DNA of 64,000 nucleotides from positions 16,172,482-16,236,481 of the forward strand of contig CM055897.1 in the NCBI GenBank assembly GCA_029582155.1, given 5' to 3'. Source of the stretch: Panopea generosa. Its lineage: Eukaryota > Mollusca > Bivalvia > Adapedonta > Hiatellidae. The position numbers and the translations under genes are program-made. Positions 42,426-64,000 of this stretch are shown here, in pieces. Positions within the stretch are counted from its first letter, which is position 1. Every line of letters begins with the position of its first letter. A model generated the notes under the pieces. That model saw only the letters and a program-made list of their open reading frames with translations. It was not told where the DNA came from and did no database searches.

Positions 42426-44050
42426 GTCTTATATAGAGGTGTATGTTCGTTATTCAATAGTAAATAAAACAAGTTTGCACTCTTGTTATTCGTTGAAAGA
42501 CCAAAATGAAAGAAGTAAAACTTACATTTTAGTGTTTGTTCACCTCGTCACTACCAAAATATGAAGAGAAACGCAGGGATCATGTAGCATGTAAGATATT
42601 GTTTTCTGTCCAGTGTTTACACGGGTGACAAAGTCAGAAACCATGTACATATCATGTATTCATTTCCCAATTTCAAGCATCAAACATTTTTTTTAAAATT
42701 CACAATTCAACTTGACAATGCTTCCAACATGTTCAAAATACATCAATATTGTCGTTCTAACAAAAAGGCCATTAAATAAGGAAAATGCATTTTTAAAGAA
42801 GAAACAAGGATTATTTATAACCGTCATTATGCGACTACCCTAGAGGCATTTCCTGATTCCATTGGTGGTGCTATGCCAGTCTTGTAAACTATTGCTTATC
42901 CTATTTTATTTTGATCTGCTTTGCTCTCAGTATTCAGCCACAGTCTGCCCTATTAATCAGTTTTGCCTGTGGTTACTGTTGTCCTTCTCACAAGACCAAG
43001 TAACCCGACTGCTTCCTCCATACCGACGTGTATTCAGACTTTATTGATTTTTCTATCGAATACAATTAGATATTCTTATGAACTAGGTAACTATTTATGC
43101 ACACAGAGAGGCTGAACAGAAAACGAGAACGATGGCGTATTAATAATGATTATGATAATATTAGTATAACGGAAACGTAAACACGGCAAGTAAACAAAAA
43201 CCCTTCATATTGATTTCAAAAGACCATGTGCTTTTTTTTAAAGAGGAAAACATTTCATGGAATAAAATTGCAACGGCAGCATGTTTAAACAGAAAAAGAA
43301 TTATGTAATGCTGTTCCATCCTGTGTATTACACTGGGTCAGATGATATCACTCCTGTACCCCCATACCAATCCAATGACCTTTGCTCTCTACAGAACCCG
43401 GATAAAGGCACTGCACTGACGGGGATTTTACTGTTAAAATCCTTTTGCACTCGAGGATCATGTTGTTGCTGACGTATCGTCCTGCCATTGATCTGTTGCC
43501 TTTCAGTTCTCCCGAGATCCCGTTGCCCCGGAAGACTATGGATAAAAAACGCTGATTAAGATTCGATAACCCTTCGGCATGGGTCATCACTATAATGCCA
43601 GACTATCTATGGCAATAAAATAAAATCCCGAACTTTCGCGGTTCTGCGGGGACGTTAAATACGGTAAAAGCGCGGCAATTTAGCAGGGTCCTTTATCGCC
43701 AATATTATCCATTACGTTAATGAAAACGACTGTTCATATCAAATATAACGTATGTATTATAATGGCTGTTATGGCATATACGTCATGATTCAAAGTGACC
43801 ACACCAGAATGAAAAATAACCAAGCAATACTGACAATGAATCACATTGTAATTAAAAGAAACCACGTGAGACCATATCAGAATGATAACGAACCACCAAA
43901 GTCGTGTTTGGTGTTCCATAGTATGTTTCGTCTTATTCGAACTGTACAAAACTGAATTCAATTAGAATGTGCCTATTTAAACTGCGATATGAAATATGTG
44001 TCAACGCTGTTAACATTTAGATAAGAACATCTTCTATGCCTTACTCTTAT
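42426..44050. other. Intergenic DNA upstream of the amylase gene
   Basis: No exon or repeat family recognised. Short open frames on both strands lack family resemblance. Confidence 0.4.
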
Positions 44051-44056
44051 AATGGC

Positions 44057-44064
44057 TATATAAA
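44057..44064 (+). promoter_or_regulatory. TATA box of the first amylase gene
   Basis: TATATAAA within 'ggctatataaatacc', 62 bp upstream of the ATG at 44126. Transcription would be expected to start about 30 bp downstream, near 44088-44095. Inferred from sequence and position only. Confidence 0.6.
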
Positions 44065-44125
44065 TACCAGTCTATTGTATTCGTTAAGAACACTTATCTG
44101 TTTCCACGGTGCCAACTAAATCAAA

Positions 44126-54265
<10,140 letters not shown>

Positions 54266-54323
54266 TTATTTACAATATATATACCGTAACTTTTGTGTGA
54301 TTGTTTTCGAATACAAATATTGA

Positions 54324-54329
54324 AATAAA
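54324..54329 (+). terminator. Polyadenylation signal of amylase 1
   Basis: AATAAA in 'tgaaataaactgag', 58 bp after the stop codon. Confidence 0.65.
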
Positions 54330-55280
54330 CTGAGTATTCCTTTTAATTTATTACACCGGCAATAATGGTCGTACTGGCGGAACAAGTCAAATCACATCAG
54401 CCATTGAAACATGTCCTTTTATTTCCTTATATGTTGTCCTACTTTCTCAGCCAATAAAATCGCTCAGCTTTTTTAAAATAGAACATTCTAATTGACATAG
54501 AACATTATGGCCGTCAGTAGATATTTCTTACTTTCTCAGTGAATGAAATCCGCGGTTACAGGAACGAGAAAAATAGGTCAACATCTAAGCTGGTTAGAAG
54601 TTACATGGATTTTTTCTACTCGCCATATAACTTCTAACCCATGCAAGCTCATCGGTATCACAATACAGTCATGTGCATTGTGTCCGTTGAAATACTCCAT
54701 CATTTAAAAAATTGGTCCTGTTGTCACAGCGGCTGAAGAAGGGCGTGTATTATGCTCGGATGTGGAACATTCATGGGCGTAGGAACGTTTCAATTATGGG
54801 GTGGTGGGGGGTCGGGGGGGGGGGGGGCAACTTGAGGAGAGAGTGTATGAGGATGTACTTCCAGGCCTTAAAGTATTTACTGAACCTGAATATTGAGGGG
54901 AAGGTCGTCCCCCCCCCCCTTGCCCCCCATGGCTCCTAGGCCTATGTGATTACTGTATGTTTCGTTGTTATTTAAAACAGCCTTTATGTAGTAGGCATAA
55001 CGTGTGGGATCATACAAGCAAACGTATGTGTGATATCCAGGCACTGCATGTCTTTGACGCTAAGTGAGATAACTTGATACCAGTCAGTTGATTTCCCAGT
55101 GTCTGTAATAACTTGCTGAACGTAAAATCTTTCTGTATGATAATGGGTATCACCAGAACCATATAATTTGATCTGCGATGTCCATTGAAAGATGGTCATT
55201 TCCATCTAATACTAATAATGTAGTGGAATTTTTAACCAATGCCAAGTGTCACCAAAGTTTTGTTGGACTTAACTTATTTT
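54330..55280. other. Intergenic DNA with a G-run and a C-run
   Basis: No gene recognised. A G-run near 54800-54828 and a C-run near 54910-54930 flank about 80 bp. Confidence 0.45.
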
Positions 55281-55336
55281 AGTTTCGATATTATATTATT
55301 ATTATTAGCATTAATCATCATTATCATCATCATAAA

Positions 55337-55399
<63 letters not shown>

Positions 55400-55657
55400 T
55401 ATCATCATCATCGTTATTGGTAGTACTTGTACTTTTTATAGTTATATTATTATTATTTGCATTATAATTATTTTTTTTTATTATTATCATCATCATATTT
55501 ATTATTATCATCAGTATTATTATTATCATTATCAGTCATAATTATTATTATCATTATCATTATCAATCATTATTTTTATTTTTATTATTTTTATTATTAT
55601 TATTATTATTATTGTTGTTGTTATCAATAATAATAATTATTATTATTATTATTATCA

Positions 55658-55721
<64 letters not shown>

Positions 55722-55735
55722 AACAATCATGATAA
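55281..55735. repeat. (ATT/ATC)n trinucleotide array
   Basis: Mostly ATC then ATT repeats with interruptions. The polyisoleucine and polyaspartate open frames are artefacts. Confidence 0.95.
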
Positions 55736-57290
55736 TTGTTATTCACGGTTTGGTTACATGACATCAGATTACAGGATCTTTACGAGTTATGGTTAAATAT
55801 GTATGTTAACGTTGTTTCAAGTGGCCCACTTACACTTCAGTAGATCAGGATATCAGTATAGTTAATACGTTTGAAGGGTCTTATTTTAAGTATGTTTCTT
55901 TATACATGAGCAGTTATTAGAAATATTGAATGAATCCACCGTGTTTAAATAAAAACATTCTTGGAAAAAAGTATCTAGCGAAAAAGAACGCCAAATCTTA
56001 ATTTGGTAGGTTATTAAATCAAGGCCTTATACATTAATAACTAAGATATTTCCAACAAGTTAAATATCTAACATTTATTACTAATAGACAGGTTATGTGC
56101 CTTTGTGCATTGAGCGTCATTTTTCAAAAACGACTTGACATTCACTTTTCATTTGATTAACAAAATAATATAGCCATGCGTTTATACAGGATCTGGTAGA
56201 ACTGCTACAGAGGTTGTGTAACGGGACTAAGTTTGTGTTTCAGTTATTTAGCGGTGGTTAGCGCACCTAACCATTGTTCCCGCGCTCAACTTGGCGGTTA
56301 ACAAGATTCCAACCCACGATACCTGGGTTGATAGTCAGACGCACTACAAGCTGAGCTACCCGGTCCTGAAAAAATATTATAATAATCCCATGTTCTAAGA
56401 GTTAAGATTTGACTTTGCTAAGTTGGCGTTGGTGAAATTCGAGAAACAAACTTAGTTGAGTAAGTTATGGCAGATATATAAACAATGTCGCCGGGTGGCA
56501 CATGGCCGTCTTGTAGAATGACTTTCGTCACTTTATTAATCAATATAAACTTACATTTGAGATAGTTTACATATTCTTGAGGTTAATGGGAAATAAATTG
56601 AGAATCAATTATTTAATAAACTCTGATATACGAACATGATTATTATAATTACATTAATATACTGACGTGCTTTATCTCTGGTGCAGATCTAGATAATTTT
56701 ATTTAAAACTTATCTCTAGGAAACCCGATATATCATAAAAACATAAAACATACATTCATAGATCTGCGCACCTGGCTGACGTGCAGAGCTGTCAGATAGG
56801 TTATCCAATGAGTCATTACTCTTCAAAAACGTCAGCTGGAAAACATTCCTTAATTAAACGTATGCCATTAATCTGAGCGATTAAACGATTACAGATCTGC
56901 AGTTATACATAGCTGACATAACACACATGCATGCATACGCGCGAATTATTACGTGTCAAGGATGCAAGATGGTGCGTGTTTTTGCGTTTTATAATTGCAA
57001 GGCATGTCTTATGAAAAGTTAAATATTTAATGTTGATTGACAGTTATGCAATAATTACGTAGCGTTTAAAGAATCAAATGTGTTCCATGTTTATTTCAAA
57101 TACGTCAATGTTAACTGGTATAATGAACGCGTTTCATTTGCATGTTTAGGTCATACGTAACTAATACTGTCAACTAAGACATTAACTATATAGAAATAAA
57201 GAGTAATAACTGTATGATTTGGACCGGTGTTGAGACGGTTTAGATTGTAATTATAATTACCAAAGGCCAGAAACAAAACCAGTAGCAATA
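55736..57290. other. Intergenic DNA, with an antisense tRNA-like element at about 56229-56368
   Basis: On the minus strand 'ggtagctcagcttgtagtgc' and a later 'gtgggttggaatc' resemble A and B boxes of a tRNA-derived SINE head. The remainder shows no exon or repeat. Confidence 0.45.
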
Positions 57291-58266
<976 letters not shown>

Positions 58267-58496
58267 TAACAATAATCATCGTATAACTGTTTTATTCAAG
58301 GGTTTGATAACATGACTTGATTACAGGAACACAATGGGTTGTGGTTAAATACGTTGTTTCAAGGGTCCCACTAATCCACTTTGGTAACAGGATATGTGCC
58401 GGCTATTATGACGTATGGTTAATAAGTTTGAAGTGTCTTATTATAATTAAGTAACATGAAACTTGGACAGTTATTAAAATCTTGAAGGAAACGAAT

Positions 58497-59180
58497 CGAG
58501 TAACACAATCACAAACTCTGCCATAATATAGAAGTGGACCGAAGGACCGATCCACAATACTGAGTAACGCAATCACAAACTCTTCCACAATACAGAAGTG
58601 GACCAATGGACCGACCCATAATATTGAGTAACACAATCACAAACTCTACCATAATACAGAAGAGGACCAATGGACCGATCTGCAATACTGAGTAACGCAA
58701 TCACAAACTATACCATAAAACATAAGTGGACCAATGGACCGATCTGCAATACTGAGTAACACAATCACAAACTCTGCCATAATACAGAAGTGGACCAATG
58801 GACCGATCCGCAATACTGAGTAACGCAATCACAAACTCTGCCATAATACAGAAGTGGACCAATGAACCGATCCGCAATACTGAGTAACGCAATCACAAAC
58901 TCTGCCATAATACAGAAGTGGATCAATGGACCGATCCGCAATACTGAGTAACGCAATCACAAACTGTACCATAATACAGAAGTGGACCAATGGACCGATC
59001 TGCAATACAGAGTAACACAATCACAAACTCTGCCATAATACAGAAGTGTACCAATGGACCGATCCGCAATACTGAGTAACACAATCACAAACTGTTCCAT
59101 AATACAGAAGTGGACCAATGGACCGATCTGCAATACTGAGTAACGCAATCACAAACTCTACCATAATACAGAAGTGGACC
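58497..59180. repeat. 64-bp minisatellite, about 10.5 units
   Basis: Unit 'gagtaacgcaatcacaaact' then 'ctgccataatacagaagtgg' then 'accaatggaccgatccgcaa' and TACT. Regular 64-bp spacing, which produces a ladder of overlapping antisense frames of about 63 codons. These are not genes. Confidence 0.95.
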
Positions 59181-59720
59181 GATGGACTAAAAAATGATTA
59201 AAGTACTTATCCTTATTTATTTTTCTAATATATGGCTTACCGATTAAAAAACGTGAGATTAAATATATATCGAACGTTTTCCTTACCATAGATTATGACC
59301 CCAAATCTGCGTTCATTTCCATTAAACGTCGGCAGATACCTTAACTTTAGCCAAAATAATTTTCTGGACACTGGCTCGACCGCCAATAAGCATTCAGTAC
59401 ACCATTTGTTTAGGGATTCAGGCAGCAAAAAAACAAAACAACAACGTGTTGCTGTTTTACGGTGTTGAACGCAGTTAAGATGTTTTTTAAACATTTACAA
59501 TAGATATTTTTCTTTCCAAAATGGAAGCGAAATTATGTATCTGCACTCATACTGGGTATTTACAGCCTGCAGATATATAATCATCAGAAATACTGTTAGA
59601 GTAAAATTCATAAAAACTGACATGTGTCCGTTTAAAATTAAAAATATTGCCCGTTTTTTGGGGGGGACTTGTCGTAAAAATAGCAACAACGGTGTCTAAA
59701 ACTATAGTCTAATCAGTTTA

Positions 59721-59961
59721 GGCCGGTCCTGTATGCTCAGTCGGTAACACGTCCGATTGTCATTTCCATGCAGGGCTCGTTAGTTCGAGTCCCAGTCCGG
59801 TCACAGTCTCCGTGATGATTTTGTCCCATTGCCATCGTCTCTCATCGCTGATTCAAGTGGAATGTGTACTGGTTAACCTTCCAGGAAAATTGAGTAGGTT
59901 AACTGATCACATTTTCTCCTCATACGGCAAAATATACGCTAAATATCCAAACAAACAAACT
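59721..59961 (+). mobile_element. tRNA-derived SINE, second family, about 115 bp upstream of amylase 2
   Basis: Head 'ggccggtcctgtatgctcag', B box 'tagttcgagtcccagtccgg', body 'cagtctccgtgatgatt' and 'tgtactggttaaccttccag', tail 'tacgctaaatatccaaacaa'. It stops about 115 bp before the start codon of the second amylase. Confidence 0.85.
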
Positions 59962-60075
59962 TATCAGTATAGAGATAAGATGAACATATGAATGATGTGT
60001 CAAATACTAGAACTAGGTCGTCTGCTTAATATTCAAAGACTATTACCAGCCGTTAAATTTGGAGAAATTTTCAAA

Positions 60076-62962
<2,887 letters not shown>

Positions 62963-63090
62963 GTGAGATATAATACATGTAGATTAAATTACAAAATCTA
63001 TCTCAGTTTTGCAAATAGAAAAAAAATACGATCGAAGTGGCCACTTTGTTTCCCCAGCTAACGTCACTAGCACCGTTTGGTCTGTGTGCT

Positions 63091-63451
63091 TAAGGGCCTG
63101 TCACACCTAGCCGATTTGGGTCGCCGGAGCTATACCGGAGCATAAATTTGGCGATTTTCGGGGATCTGTACTAGTACGGCAGCGCAACGGTGTCACATCG
63201 CTAAAGAACGGTAGTACATCGTCAGGACATCGTCAGAACATGCTCAAAAATGTCCACCGTTGCGCTGCCGGAGCGAGCAACGGCAGTACAACGGTAGTAC
63301 TCCGGTATGGTTTCGTTAATGTCGGCAGATCACCGGTAGCGCCCAGTAATGGATCGGCGGTTTTCTCGCCGGAGCTCAGCCGATTTTCTCGTCGTTGTTA
63401 TTTTTTTTTTGTTCCGGTTTAGTACATCGGTAGTGTGTGACAGGCCCTTTA
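63091..63451. mobile_element. MITE with TAAGGGCCTGTCACAC inverted ends
   Basis: Left end 'taagggcctgtcacacctag' (63091), right end 'tgtgtgacaggcccttta' (63434-63451). The GC-rich interior contains inverted words (cggagctataccggag, ccggagctcagccg) and repeated 'acggtagtac'. It lies in amylase 2 intron 2. Confidence 0.8.
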
Positions 63452-64000
63452 GACACAACACTAACCGATTTTGTTAATAAAATTGTTATCGTAGCACGGA
63501 GTGGTTAGAAGGCATGGACTGTTTTAATAGAAATGTGCTCATAAGTATTGTCTCTTATTCCATATTTCTTTGAAATAGGCCTATAGATCTAAATTGTTAA
63601 TGAACATCACCTAAATAATTTGAATAAATATATATACTTCAAAAAAGTATATGGATCAGGAATTTTAACAAATATATAAAGTTCGCCCTGAACCATTATG
63701 TACTGGAAATATTTCTGACCATGACAAGCTTTCTGCAAGAGACGGCATTATCTTTTGGATTCACCAAACCATTTAAATAAGAGCAAATTGAGTGTTTGAA
63801 TACTGTTTCAGATGAAATTTAGACACCCTTGCAGTACTGCAGACTTTTTACGGAAACATTTCTAAATAAAATAGTCCTAACAAAAAACCAGGGGCAGGAG
63901 TAACAAACCTTGTTAAGCTCTCTACTCTATCTGATTTTTTGTTTATTTTTTTCCTAATCTATGTTCAATCCATGGTATATTACAAACAAACAAACAAACA
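63452..64000 (+). other. Amylase 2 intron 2 to window end
   Basis: AT-rich, no exon; ends in (CAAA)n. Confidence 0.45.

Noticed and set aside
58406..59148. Ladder of overlapping ~63-codon antisense frames
   Set aside because: Each is one shifted reading of the 64-bp minisatellite; their starts are spaced by the unit length.

Overview
This is eukaryotic, metazoan DNA, most likely from a bivalve mollusc. The evidence is small phase-consistent exons with GT-AG introns, many tRNA-derived SINEs, MITEs, a mariner element, kilobase-scale minisatellites, and two protein families typical of animals. I cannot name the species from sequence alone. Roughly 4 kb of the 64 kb is coding. The rest is introns and intergenic DNA, much of it tandem and interspersed repeats.

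Gene 1 (about 3468-37500, + strand) is an S9 (prolyl-oligopeptidase family) serine peptidase. I reconstruct 13 constitutive coding exons plus one duplicated exon. The open frame is continuous through all junctions (1844 nt plus one base from an upstream exon, about 614 residues). The N-terminal ~50 residues lie upstream of the window or in DNA I could not decipher. The last exon is only 24 nt. The catalytic Ser (GGSAGG), Asp (QG-x-ED) and His (GEQHGF) fall on separate exons. The Asp-bearing exon exists in two diverged tandem copies (29906-30099 and 33620-33819) whose phases permit only one to be used per transcript. A mariner transposon carrying a dead transposase sits between them.

Gene 2 (44126-54265, + strand) is a complete secreted alpha-amylase (GH13, animal chloride-dependent type) in seven exons, 694 residues. 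It has a signal peptide, all catalytic residues, a Gly/Ser-rich linker and a C-terminal module of about 190 residues that I do not recognise as a standard starch-binding family. Gene 3 (60076 to beyond the window) is a second amylase in the same orientation. Only exon 1 (signal peptide) and exon 2 are inside the window, with the same exon lengths (43 and 137 nt) as gene 2, so the two form a tandem duplicate pair.

Repeat layout: 1-900, degenerate repeats carrying AGGTCAAGGTCA; 4471-9651, a 54-bp array that runs straight into a splice acceptor; 12191-15038, a 43-bp array (about 66 units); 18875-19350, a 22-bp array; 23366-27321, mollusc-type dispersed repeats; 27492-28686, a MITE with an internal 23-bp array; 36588-36945, a 40-bp array directly after a splice donor; 40709-41662, a 34-bp array; 45345-47128, a 33-bp array free of AG in amylase intron 1; 49388-49818, a 36-bp array; 55281-55735 and 57291-58266, trinucleotide arrays; 58497-59180, a 64-bp array; 60247-61385, GTT/GCT and GA arrays. 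Most long open frames in the window are artefacts of arrays whose unit length is a multiple of three.

The most interesting points are the phase-locked duplicated exon in the peptidase, the minisatellite built from a 3' splice junction, the 1.8-kb AG-free stretch in amylase intron 1, and a palindromic MITE family with an expandable internal minisatellite.
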